From: Candidatus Binatia bacterium
GTDB lineage: Bacteria > Desulfobacterota > Binatia > HRBIN30
NCBI GenBank assembly: GCA_026004215.1
Contig: BPIR01000003.1
Coordinates: 314,879 to 378,878, forward strand
Direction of reading: 5' to 3'
Length of the DNA: 64,000 nt
How positions within the stretch are numbered: position 1 is the stretch's first letter; each line of letters opens with the position of its first letter. Under the pieces are notes generated by a model. It had not been told where the DNA came from and did no database searches. It saw nothing but the letters and a program-made list of their open reading frames with translations. Both the position numbers and the translations under genes were made by a program. Of the stretch, positions 1-9,149 are shown piece after piece.

Positions 1-2
1 GG

Positions 3-3000
3 AACGGGTGTGAGTACGAGCTAGTTTTAGGTCTGGGGGAAACTACTGCTTCGGGTGAAAGCGAATACTCGACGACCCCCCTGATGGACATGAATGGCGA
101 TGGACTGCTGGACCACTTTAGTCCTCAGTCGCAAGGCCCCTACCTAGCCGGCCAGGAACAGGAGTGGTTGGCTCATGTGCAGTTGGGCATTGGCGGCTGT
201 ACGCTGGCGCGCGTGCAGGCGAACGACCTCTCCGGGTGCGGCTTTCAGGCCCCGCGAATCGAAACCCACCCGACCGGCATCCGTTACACCGTGCCGACCT
301 TTCCGGTCCCCGCCGTGCTTCACAGCTCCCGCGTGAGGCGGTTGCCGCGATACAACCAGGGTGGAGAGATCCTCGACCGGAGCGGTTTCGTGGTGCAAGA
401 TATGCGGGACATGACCGGCGACCGCCTTCCCGACATCGTGGTTTACTGTGGCCCTGAGAGCTGGACGGCCTGTCCCGACGGGGGCTCCGGGTTTCTGGTC
501 TATAAGAATCTCGGTTATCGCTTTGCGATGGACGCGGAATACTGGCCTGCGGCCGACATCCCGTGTGGCCTGCCCTCCACCGACCATTACACCCTTTTCG
601 GACTTCAGGCGGTGACACCCGGGCGGGAGAAGCCAGACAAGATCGGGCGCGACTTGGTAGATATCAATGGCGATGGCCTTCTGGATCTGGTGAGCGCCTG
701 CGATCGCTCCCAACCGTTTTACTTCGGTTCCACAGCGTATCCGGATGACTGGATCGTGCAGGTGAACCACGGAAGCGGTTTCGTGCTCGGCAACAACGGC
801 GCGCCGAGACTGTTCCGCTGGCGGGCGGGAGCACGCGACGCGATCCGTCAGTACAAGATGGATGATAGTTGGAAGGTCATTACGTACCGCGACGTGATTG
901 ACGTGAACGGGGACGGCCTGGCGGACCTTCTCGAGCACGGCAACTTCGACCCCGGGGAGCGTCGGTTCAATGCGAATTGCTCGATCAACGGGCAGGCGAG
1001 CTTCTGCCCGGTTTTCGCTGCTCACGTGGACCCGGCTAACAACGATACGCGAGTGCGAGATGCCGGAAAGCCCGGTGACCTCCTCGTCGCCATTGAAAAT
1101 GGCATTGGGGGCACGGATGTAATTGCCTACGCCGTTCTCGCAACGTCTGCCGTTCCCTATCCGCTGTGGGTCGTCTCGAGCATCACGCGCTCGAATGGGC
1201 TCTGCACTGGTAACTTTCCCTGGTACGATTGCGGGTCGAATGGCAGTCCGTTCCACCAGTTGGTAACGGCGTTTCAGTATCAAGGGGCGCTCTTCGAACG
1301 GAACGATCGCGAATTCCGCGGTTTTCGCACCGTGGTGCAAACGGACGGGCGAACAAAGAAGACGACGCTGTATTATCAGGACGCCGTCCGCAAGGGGCTG
1401 ATCCAAGAAGTCGTGCGCGAACCGGAGCCGGGGAAGATTGGAACCATCGAGAAAAGCGAGGACACTTGGGACTGTGCCGACATTACGGACAGGCGGCCGT
1501 CCGAGGTCGGCCCGCCTTCTGGGAATCCGTCTGCCTGCCCCGCCTACCTTTCCGGAAGTGAGCGCCGCTGGTGGGTGCGCCTGGCGTCATCGAGCCAGTC
1601 GTCTTGCCCAACCGGTGGCGCCCGCTGTGCGGATCCTTTGGCGCGCACGACGTGGCAGTTGAACGACACGTGGGACGATTATGGGAACATCACCAAGCTC
1701 GGAAAAACGGAAAGCGGAGCTACAGGGGACGTCCTAGAGTTCACGTCGTTCTTGCATACTGATCACGAATCCATGTACCTCGTGGACAAACCTCGGGAAA
1801 GCTATTCGATGTGGCTCGGTGCCGTATTGGAACGTAAGTGGTTCGACTACGACACTCGGGGAAACCCTATCCGGGTGTACTCGTGGCTGAACACGAACGC
1901 GACGGGATCGCAAGCGGGTGTTCCGTGCCCCAACACTCAGGTTGGGGGCTCGTGCACAGTCATTGAAATGGTTTACGACCGGTTCGGCAACTTGATTTCC
2001 ACTACCGATCCGCTCGGCCGAGTGAGTACGACCACCTTCGACAGCGCTGGCCTGTTCCCAATTGAAACGCAAAACGCTCTGAACCAGCGGGTATCGTACA
2101 GTTACGACCGCAAGTGTGGCGCGTTGCTGAGTCGCTCCGCCCCTTATTCGGGTTCCACCCCACCGCCAGATTGGCCACAGGAAAGCTACACTTACGACCA
2201 GTTCTGCCGGCTCAAAACGGTGCAGCTCCCCGGGCAAAGCCGGCCCGACCAAACGATTCGATACTACCTCGGCTATGCTGGCACGGCCACACGGGCGCCC
2301 TATCCCACAGCCATACGCGTCTTCAAGAGCAGCATATCGGGGGCATATTTTGGGGTCTACGACGTGCTGGACCAATTTTGGGACGGCCTGGGACGGCCGT
2401 TGCAAAAAAAGCATACTGCGGCAGTTGCGCGCAGCGACCGGACTCGCAACGCCACGATGACGGTGGTCTCCGATACTCTCAAGTACAATGCTTTTGGCGA
2501 GGTCAGCCAGAAGCTGGCCCCCTTTACCGAGGAAATCCCGCAAGACGGTTTCGCTTCCCGGCCGACATTTACTCGCCCCCCGATTGGATTGGACGGCTGG
2601 TCTTACGATTATGATGGTCTAGGCCGGTTGAACAGGGTACAGGCGCCCGATGACACCGCACGGACGTTCTCCCGATCCGTGCCTTGGAGGGTGGACTCGT
2701 GGAATCAGTGTTCGATCATGAACCGTGGCACTCTCTACCCTGCCTGTTCAGGCGGGGCGATGCGGGTGCAGGAAATTTTCGATGGTTCGGGCAGAGTCAT
2801 CGAGAAGATCCAGTTTGACGAATCGGGCAATTTCCAGGCGCGCACGATTTACCGTTACGACGGTTTGGGCCGGCAAATTTCGATGGCGCAAGCGGACTCG
2901 CCAATCGAGAACCCCGACACCGGCCCCACGGTGACGCGCACGCGGATCACGACCCAGTACGATTCTCTCGGGAGGAAAATCCGCGTGACCGATCCCGACT

Positions 3001-5795
3001 CTGGGGTATGGCAATATGGTTACGATCTTGCGGGTAATTTGATCGTGCAGGACGACCCGAAGACCGGCCAGTCGCTGCGCTTCCGTTACGACGGGCTGAA
3101 CCGGGTGACAGAAAAACTCGTCTTGGCCACGGATAGTGTCACCTGCAGCGCGGGGGCCGCAGGTTGTCCGGTGGAGCGGCGCATTGGCTACCTCTACGAC
3201 CGGCCCGCAGCAGGGCTGGTGAGTTGTGAAGCCGCCAGTTGCCCGAAGGGCGACTGCGCTCTCGGGCGACTGAGCGCGATCGAGGAACGCTATCCCAGCG
3301 GCGGGGCGACGGGGTCGAACTGGATTGCGTACTGCTACGACATTGCGGGGCGCCAGCGGCAGATCCGCGAACGGATCACGGTGAGTGGCAGCTCCGACGG
3401 GCCGCTAGAGGCCGAGATGCGTTTCGTGCACGACCCCGAGAGCGGCGCGCTGACGGACATGGTGTATCCGGATGGCGAGGTGGTGCACTACAGTTACGCC
3501 AACGGGATGGCGATTGCGGCGGACGGCACGCTGAGTGGGGTGAGCAAGATTTACGTGCAGAATTTGCTCTACGACCTTTTTGGCCGCCCGCTCCAGCTCG
3601 ACCACGGGCGCACGGTTGCGGGAGCGGACGTGCGCGACGAGTGGGAGTACTACGGGCCGGAGAGGAATTTCCGGCTCAAGGCCCTGCGCACGCTGCGGGT
3701 GGGAACGAGCACGGAGACGCTACAAGGACTGGCCTACGAGTACGAAGCCGATGGGGGGATAAAAGCGATCACGGACGGCGTGTTTGCCTCGAGCGATGGC
3801 CGCTATAACGGCGCCAACTTTCGCTACGACGCCTTGGGGCGGCTGAGCGAAGTGAGTGCGAGCCGAATGAACGGGAGCTACGCCTTCAGCACCATTCAGA
3901 ATCTCATGGCCAAGGAGGGGCGGACTTTCACTTATGGAAACCCGAATACCCCCCACCAACCGAGCGCTTTTGGTGGACAGACGGTGGCGCACGATGGCAA
4001 TGGCAACCGCACGCGTTGGGCGGGGTGGGAGTACGTGTACGACAAAGAGGACCGGCTTGTGGCCGTGAACCAGGGTGGGACGCGGCAGGTGGAGTTTGTG
4101 TGGGGTCCGGCGGGGAACCGTGTGGCGAAACGGGTGCCGGGCGCGGCACCGACGTACTACGTCGGCGCGTGGATGGAGGTGAGCCCGCGGTTTGTCACCA
4201 AGTACGTGTACATAGGCTCGCGTCTGGTGGCGGCGCGGCGCGCGTGGCGAGTGGGGGACGAGCCGTTTTGGGCCCATGGGCCGAAGCTTTGGGAGTTTGC
4301 GGGGTCGCAGGGGGGCGAGCCGCGGCTGGTGATCCGGCTGACCGGTGTGGGTGCGCGGGTGGTGTCGTGGGGTTTGGTGGTAGCTACGGTGGCGGTGTTG
4401 CTTTCGCCGCAGCGGCGGCGGTCCGTAGTGGGGATGCGCCCGCGGGCAGGCAGCGTGGCGGCGTTGGTGGTGGTCGTGGTGTTTGGGGGTGGGCCGATTC
4501 CCGTGTTGGTGATGCCGGCGTGGGCGGGTGGCGGTGGAGGGGGCAATCCGCCGCCGCCACCGCCGGGCGCCGACACTATAGGTGTGATGCACTTTCACTT
4601 GGATCACTTGGGCTCCACCCAGATGCTGACGCGCGAGGACGGCTCGGTGTTTCGCTACGTGCGCTACACTGCCTACGGGCAGGTACGCGGCAGTTACAGT
4701 GCCACGGGAGGCAGTGCCAGCGGCTGCAGCGACCATGAGTTTTGCCGCGAGTTTACGGGTTACGATAGCGAGCCGCGGACCGGGCTCGCGTTTGCACCGC
4801 TGCGCGTGTATCAGCCGGAGCTGGGCATGTTTCTCACCCACGACCCGGCGCGGCAGTTTGCGAGCCCGTATGCTTATGGTCCGTGGGATCCGGTGAATGG
4901 GACCGATCCCACCGGAGCGGTGTTCGGGCTCGACGATCTCGTTGCGTGGGCGGTGGTGTTGTTGGCGGCGGCGGTGGCCATCGATGTGGGGGTGCGCACG
5001 GGGGATGTAGGGGCGGCGCTCAAGGCGGGGGCGCTCACGTTCGTGTCGGGGGTGGCCACGGCGGTAGGCGCGTACGCTGGGCTCGGTGTGCTGGCGGCGC
5101 ATGTGAGTGCGAGCACCATCGCCATTGTCAGCAACGTGCTGGCGGCGGGCCTAGCCAGCGGCGCGTACGGTGCCGTCGAAGCCGGCCGCAACGGCATGTA
5201 CGCCAGCGCTGCAGTCGGGGCCATCCTGCTCGCAGCGGGCGCGTATCGGTTGTTGAAGGGATGGTCGGCCGCAGGGGGCGAATGGGCAGTGGATGCCCAA
5301 AGGCAAAGCGAAACGCCAAGTGCGGCACCTCCGGCGCATCCCGGTACGGTACAGTCGGGTGAGCCTATCGCAGATCCAGCGGTGAAAAGGGCTCTACGCT
5401 CCGCATGGAAGGATTCGAATCCGGGGGTTGCACCGCCTCCAGGCGAGTCGCCAGCAAGCCCGCTGCCGCGGGAGCAGGGCGGATGGATCCGCCGGCGGGG
5501 TAACTTACTGACGCGCTTGCTCCTTGGTGAGTACTACGTAGAGCGCTGGCCCGCCGGCGCGCAAGCCTCGATCGTACCGACCACTCAGCCGCCCGATGCT
5601 GTAGGCTCGTTCCACACCCATCCCAACCTCGGTCCCGCGTGGGTTGCAAGTGCCAGTCCCGCGGACTACCGTTGGTTCATGGGCCTCACGCCGAGAACGC
5701 CTCACTACATTGTAGCTGGGCCAGGAGTGTACAGGTTAAATCCGGACGGGACGCAGGACTTCCTGGGTCCTCGGGAAGCGGTAATCGGTCGCTAA
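3..5795 (+). CDS. RHS-repeat polymorphic toxin with FG-GAP N-terminus and C-terminal JAB/JAMM-like domain (5' end outside window)
   Basis: The frame is open to the left edge, so the start is missing; the first Met in view is at 84 and residues are counted from it. FG-GAP/VCBS-type calcium-loop motifs (DMNGDGLLD, DMTGDRLPD, DINGDGLLD, DVNGDGLAD) lie at about residues 1-280, as in SpvB/TcB-like proteins. YD/RHS repeats follow, up to the core HLDHLGSTQMLT near 1504 and DPTGAVFG near 1610. A hydrophobic two-segment stretch and a GGGGGGNPPPPPP linker sit just before the core (about 1425-1495). A hydrophobic pretoxin module covers about 1620-1725. The last 100 residues carry H1844-T-H1846-P and S1858-x-x-D1861, the JAMM metal-site pattern, so the tip is probably a peptidase or isopeptidase-like toxin. 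Secretion route and target are inferred. All later cassettes reuse its core and pretoxin module. Confidence 0.9.
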   Translation, partial: NGCEYELVLGLGETTASGESEYSTTPLMDMNGDGLLDHFSPQSQGPYLAGQEQEWLAHVQLGIGGCTLARVQANDLSGCGFQAPRIETHPTGIRYTVPTFPVPAVLHSSRVRRLPRYNQGGEILDRSGFVVQDMRDMTGDRLPDIVVYCGPESWTACPDGGSGFLVYKNLGYRFAMDAEYWPAADIPCGLPSTDHYTLFGLQAVTPGREKPDKIGRDLVDINGDGLLDLVSACDRSQPFYFGSTAYPDDWIVQVNHGSGFVLGNNGAPRLFRWRAGARDAIRQYKMDDSWKVITYRDVIDVNGDGLADLLEHGNFDPGERRFNANCSINGQASFCPVFAAHVDPANNDTRVRDAGKPGDLLVAIENGIGGTDVIAYAVLATSAVPYPLWVVSSITRSNGLCTGNFPWYDCGSNGSPFHQLVTAFQYQGALFERNDREFRGFRTVVQTDGRTKKTTLYYQDAVRKGLIQEVVREPEPGKIGTIEKSEDTWDCADITDRRPSEVGPPSGNPSACPAYLSGSERRWWVRLASSSQSSCPTGGARCADPLARTTWQLNDTWDDYGNITKLGKTESGATGDVLEFTSFLHTDHESMYLVDKPRESYSMWLGAVLERKWFDYDTRGNPIRVYSWLNTNATGSQAGVPCPNTQVGGSCTVIEMVYDRFGNLISTTDPLGRVSTTTFDSAGLFPIETQNALNQRVSYSYDRKCGALLSRSAPYSGSTPPPDWPQESYTYDQFCRLKTVQLPGQSRPDQTIRYYLGYAGTATRAPYPTAIRVFKSSISGAYFGVYDVLDQFWDGLGRPLQKKHTAAVARSDRTRNATMTVVSDTLKYNAFGEVSQKLAPFTEEIPQDGFASRPTFTRPPIGLDGWSYDYDGLGRLNRVQAPDDTARTFSRSVPWRVDSWNQCSIMNRGTLYPACSGGAMRVQEIFDGSGRVIEKIQFDESGNFQARTIYRYDGLGRQISMAQADSPIENPDTGPTVTRTRITTQYDSLGRKIRVTDPDSGVWQYGYDLAGNLIVQDDPKTGQSLRFRYDGLNRVTEKLVLATDSVTCSAGAAGCPVERRIGYLYDRPAAGLVSCEAASCPKGDCALGRLSAIEERYPSGGATGSNWIAYCYDIAGRQRQIRERITVSGSSDGPLEAEMRFVHDPESGALTDMVYPDGEVVHYSYANGMAIAADGTLSGVSKIYVQNLLYDLFGRPLQLDHGRTVAGADVRDEWEYYGPERNFRLKALRTLRVGTSTETLQGLAYEYEADGGIKAITDGVFASSDGRYNGANFRYDALGRLSEVSASRMNGSYAFSTIQNLMAKEGRTFTYGNPNTPHQPSAFGGQTVAHDGNGNRTRWAGWEYVYDKEDRLVAVNQGGTRQVEFVWGPAGNRVAKRVPGAAPTYYVGAWMEVSPRFVTKYVYIGSRLVAARRAWRVGDEPFWAHGPKLWEFAGSQGGEPRLVIRLTGVGARVVSWGLVVATVAVLLSPQRRRSVVGMRPRAGSVAALVVVVVFGGGPIPVLVMPAWAGGGGGGNPPPPPPGADTIGVMHFHLDHLGSTQMLTREDGSVFRYVRYTAYGQVRGSYSATGGSASGCSDHEFCREFTGYDSEPRTGLAFAPLRVYQPELGMFLTHDPARQFASPYAYGPWDPVNGTDPTGAVFGLDDLVAWAVVLLAAAVAIDVGVRTGDVGAALKAGALTFVSGVATAVGAYAGLGVLAAHVSASTIAIVSNVLAAGLASGAYGAVEAGRNGMYASAAVGAILLAAGAYRLLKGWSAAGGEWAVDAQRQSETPSAAPPAHPGTVQSGEPIADPAVKRALRSAWKDSNPGVAPPPGESPASPLPREQGGWIRRRGNLLTRLLLGEYYVERWPAGAQASIVPTTQPPDAVGSFHTHPNLGPAWVASASPADYRWFMGLTPRTPHYIVAGPGVYRLNPDGTQDFLGPREAVIGR

Positions 5796-5808
5796 ATGAG
5801 CATGAGGT

Positions 5809-6198
5809 GTGAGAGTGCAGACGGTGCGCGGAGCCCTGATAGCAGCAACTCTCTCTTTGGTCGCCTGTGCGCCGGGACCCGCCCGGTACGCGGGCGCACG
5901 GCTCGCGAACGCCCAGGGGGAGGGTGGCGGAGTCAACCCCGGCTTGAAGAAGAACAGAGGGGTCAATAGCGAACGGAGCCCGTCTATGACGAAGGAGCAG
6001 GTAATTGCCCTTGCAAGGGCAGCCGCACGCAGGAAGGGGTATGAAACGGACGATCTTGAAGTGGATGTGCAACTCGTCGGCGAGACCTGGCAGGTTAGTT
6101 TCTTCAAATCAACGCCCGGCACCTTGGGTGGAGGTGGGTTCATGGTCCGACTTCGCGAGCCCTCAGGGGAATTCGTTGACCTTCGTCACTTTCAGTAG
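5809..6198 (+). CDS. Small lipoprotein, candidate NTF2-fold immunity protein for the JAB toxin
   Basis: This 129-residue protein begins with GTG 13 bp after the RHS stop. Its N-terminus is a lipoprotein signal (hydrophobic run ending LSLVAC), so it is probably anchored in the periplasm. The C-terminal half (KEQVIALA, ETWQVSF, GTLGGGGFMVRL, GEFVDL) resembles the short NTF2-fold immunity proteins of the YbbC/YhhH type that often follow rhs genes: a helix, then strands ending in a Gly-rich turn and a closing strand. The immunity role rests on position and this motif-level likeness; no database comparison was made. Confidence 0.65.
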   Translation: MRVQTVRGALIAATLSLVACAPGPARYAGARLANAQGEGGGVNPGLKKNRGVNSERSPSMTKEQVIALARAAARRKGYETDDLEVDVQLVGETWQVSFFKSTPGTLGGGGFMVRLREPSGEFVDLRHFQ

Positions 6199-7124
6199 GT
6201 CCGAGTTCAGTAGCTCCGAGTCGCGCACCGCACACCGTCTGCGCTTCCTACCGGTACCCTTCGCCGCGCTCGCCTACGCCCACGGTGAGCCGTTGACCGC
6301 TCCGATGCGGGGGAATGGTTAGGGGCGTTAACTGATACGCCATTGTGTATGCTGTTTTGGCAGGAGGGTGTTCAGGCTAGGGAGTTGGGGGATGCCATGG
6401 AGGCGTTCCAGAGGCACGAGTTCACCGCGTGCGCCTGCCTGAATGAGGGCCACTAGCCTGTCCAGTATCGGAAGGGTGTGTACACTGTCCATGAGGGTCA
6501 TAGGCGGTCCTCCCTGTCACCCCGCGAGGGGTGGGTGTCCAACGGGCAGGATACGTCACATGACCCTCCTCTGCTGTAAACAGAGCTCTGAAACAGTTCA
6601 CACTAGCCCCGGAGAGGGGCAGAGCACGTGCCGAAGACTATGCAGAACCACGCAGGTCCGAAACCACAGGTGCTCAGCCGATGGAGGCGGCTGCTGGGTA
6701 GGCCAGCCACACAAGAAGAACCACAAACACTCGCGCCGAGATCCATGTGCGCGCGGCGCGTGGCTCCTGGCAGGGGAGGCGGTCAAGCTTTAGCAGTGCT
6801 CTAGACCCTGAAGGCCCAGCTTGACCTGCGGGCGAGAGCCCTGAAATTGGTGACTCTAGTACTGGCTGCAAAGGAGCCCTGGGGCAGGACGGTCCGGAGC
6901 CTCAAGAAGTGCGCAGCTTCGAGCAATGGGGGATCGCGTCGATAGGCACTACACGCCCCTTTTCTCGTGGTGTGCCGCGGGGTTGTGCAGGCCCACCCGG
7001 TGCGGCAGGCGCATAACAACCCCTCGGCTCGCAACGGGCTCGTTCCACCCGGCAAGCAATCATACCGGACACTGACCACTCTGGCGAACACGCAGAGGTC
7101 ACGTCAAGAGGTATGTAAACGAGA
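6199..7124. other. Gene-poor stretch between first toxin pair and IS remnant
   Basis: No reading frame here has convincing protein character. The one structural signal is an 8-bp inverted repeat (GAGGGTCA at 6493-6500 and TGACCCTC at 6561-6568) enclosing a perfect CACCCC-GCGA-GGGGTG hairpin. It may be decayed toxin, immunity or mobile-element DNA. Confidence 0.5.
6493..6568. repeat. Inverted repeat enclosing a GNRA-type hairpin
   Basis: GAGGGTCA at the left end is complementary to TGACCCTC at the right end. Between them CACCCC and GGGGTG form a perfect 6-bp stem with a GCGA loop (about 6518-6533). It could be a mobile-element end or a small structured RNA. Nothing in the sequence decides between these. 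Confidence 0.45.
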
Positions 7125-8461
7125 TCAGGCGGCGTGAGGCATCCGGCGGGTTTCCTCGACTGGTTTTCCGTCCACGAACTTCTGCCCTCGGTCAACTGCC
7201 TCCAGCAGCTCCGGCGAGTCGAGACGCCGGAACTTCTTCTCTGCGATCATCGGGATCTTCCAGATCAAAGCCTCGGCGTTGGCCACCTTCTTGTACCGCT
7301 TCGCCGCGTCGGTCCGCAGCCGCACCGCCGCAAACGGCGACTCCACCGGGTTCGTCGTCCGAAGGTAGGTGCGTCCAGTGGTCCTTCGGAAAGCGGTAGA
7401 AGGTCACCATCCGCTCCCAGTCCCGGCACAGCGTCTCGACCGCCTTCGGGTACGCCTTTCGCTAACGCGCGGCGAACTCGTCCCGCAGCCGCTCGCACTC
7501 CTTCTCGGTCTCGGCGTAGGGGATCTTCCGAAGGCGTGCTCTCGCTTCGGGCCACTCCTTCTTCGGGAGCTGGTCGATCACGTTGGTAATTTTGTGGTTC
7601 CAGCAACGTTGTTTCTCCTGCCCGAGGCCAACCTCGCGAAGGGCTGCCCAGATCCCCAGGAATCCTTCGGCTACCGTCACCTTCCACCCGCGAAGCCCCC
7701 GCTCTCGAAGATCACGCAGCACTCGCGCCCAGGATTCCTTCGACTCCCGTTGCCCGCTGTCCCCGGCGAGCACCACGCTTTGCGCCCATCCTTCAAGGCT
7801 CCCACGATCACGAGCAGCGTCGCCTTGGTGTCCTCCAGGCCCGCCTTCACGTACAACCCATCGGCCCAGGCGTACACCACCTCGAGCTCGTCCAGCCGCT
7901 GGCTCTTCCACTGCGCGAACTCAAGCTGCCACTTCGCCCGAAAGCTCTCGATCGAGGAGGCCGAAAGCGGAGCCTCCTCGCCCAAAAGCCCCCGAAGCGC
8001 GAGCTTGAAGTCGCCCCTGCGTCAGCCCGAGAAGCTAAAGCCGCGGCAACAGCTCCCCGACCTCCTTCGTCCGGCGAACGAACAAGGGCAAAATCCGACT
8101 CTCGAAGCGCTGCTCTAATCCGCGCACCCGCGGCCGCATCACCTTGAGCGTCCCCGACGTCATCGAAATCGAAACCCGACGAACCTTCCCGTGTCCGTTC
8201 CGGTAGCCCACCGGCGCATCCACCGCCGAGCGGCGGCTTCGATTTCCTTCGCCCGACCAGGTCGGTGATCTCCTCCTCGAGCAGATCCTGCAGCCACCCC
8301 TGCAGCTTTACCCTCGCGTACTCCTCCAGCGCCTCCCAGTCTGGCCGCTTCTCAAACTCCCTCCTTGACCTTCGTCGCTCAGCTCGGCTTACACTCTCCA
8401 CGGCGGTGTCCTCCCTCTTGCGGCTTCCTTGCGGCTGCTTTCCTTGCCGGAAGGTCCACAC
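7125..8461 (-). pseudogene. IS256-family (Mutator-like) transposase, broken by several frameshifts
   Basis: Read on the minus strand, family-typical segments appear in order but in different frames: LQGWLQDLLEEEITDLVGRR, then DAPVGYRNGHGK, RPRVRGLEQRFESRILPLF, PLSASSIESFRAKW, VVYAWADGLYVKAGLE, KESWARVLRDLRERGL, QRCWNHKITNVIDQLPKKEW, and finally ESPFAAVRLRTDAAKRYKKV with FRRLDSPELLE. Together they cover nearly a full-length transposase of about 400 residues, so this is a recent but inactive copy. Sequence near 8440-8500 (TTTCCACACCTTCTGACC) could be part of the terminal repeat at the transposase 5' side. I found no matching repeat near 7100, so one end may be lost. It separates the first toxin/immunity pair from the cassette series. 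Confidence 0.85.
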
Positions 8462-8528
8462 CGCCTTGTCTCTATTTCCACACCTTCTGACCTTACCTCC
8501 GGCGAACTACTGCCAGTGAGGGGTACGC

Positions 8529-9071
8529 GTGGCTGTTGTGTGTAGGTTAGCTTGTCGAGCGTTGCTCGTTGCTGCCAGCCTCGCCGGGTTAGTGTTCCTG
8601 TTGGATGAGTTTGCGGCGCGGGCACTGCTATGTGCGAGCGATGCCAGCGAGCTAGTGCGCGCGCTGCATAACGACGTGGCCAGGGGACGGGTTGTGCGGC
8701 TGGAAATTGTGATCAGTCGTCCGGATACGCTCTACCGGCGGACGCCGAGACAGACTCGAGAGCAATTGCGGGACGACGAGTACGTTCCGCGGGTGCACAT
8801 AGACGTGAGCGGCCCGCTAAGAGACAAGCTGCTCAAGCTGCTGATGAAACTGGAGCGGAAGAAGGTGTGCCTGTTTGCACGGGGGATCAAGGGCGAAGAG
8901 GAATTCGTCGAATGGGGCGTTCTCTTTTTGGATTCCCAAAGCCGGGAAATGCATAGTGTGTATGGTGCCTGGCCAACATGGGGTTCTTGGGATTCGGGTT
9001 TCATTGATGACCAAGCGGTGCTTATGGGCGCGGATCTGGCCCGATGGTTGAAAGCAGTGGTGATTCTCTGA
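8529..9071 (+). CDS. Hypothetical membrane-anchored protein, possible orphan immunity protein
   Basis: This 180-residue frame starts with GTG and has an N-terminal hydrophobic segment (LLVAASLAGLVFLLDEFAA), then a charged, soluble domain containing RPDTLYRR, HIDVSGPLRDKLLKLLMKLE and WGVLFLDSQSREMHSVYG. I do not recognise the family. It lies between the IS remnant and the next RHS fragment with no toxin immediately upstream, so it may have lost its partner when the IS arrived. Size and exported character match the other immunity candidates in the locus. Confidence 0.5.
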   Translation: MAVVCRLACRALLVAASLAGLVFLLDEFAARALLCASDASELVRALHNDVARGRVVRLEIVISRPDTLYRRTPRQTREQLRDDEYVPRVHIDVSGPLRDKLLKLLMKLERKKVCLFARGIKGEEEFVEWGVLFLDSQSREMHSVYGAWPTWGSWDSGFIDDQAVLMGADLARWLKAVVIL

Positions 9072-9149
9072 CGGAAAGGTTTTGGAGCGATATTTTGGTT
9101 TCTTGCGCTCCAGTGTTCCCCGTGCGTACGGGAGCTATGGTAGCGCTCG

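Noticed and set aside
34..5102. Long open frames on the strand opposite the RHS gene (for example 144-1406, 1734-2543, 3720-5102)
   Set aside because: They mirror the RHS codons, consist of Arg/His/Pro-rich sequence without motifs and lack ribosome-binding sites; typical antisense frames in GC-rich DNA.
5408..5425. GGATTCGAATCC, resembling a tRNA T-arm
   Set aside because: It lies inside the RHS coding frame and no acceptor, D or anticodon arms can be built around it.
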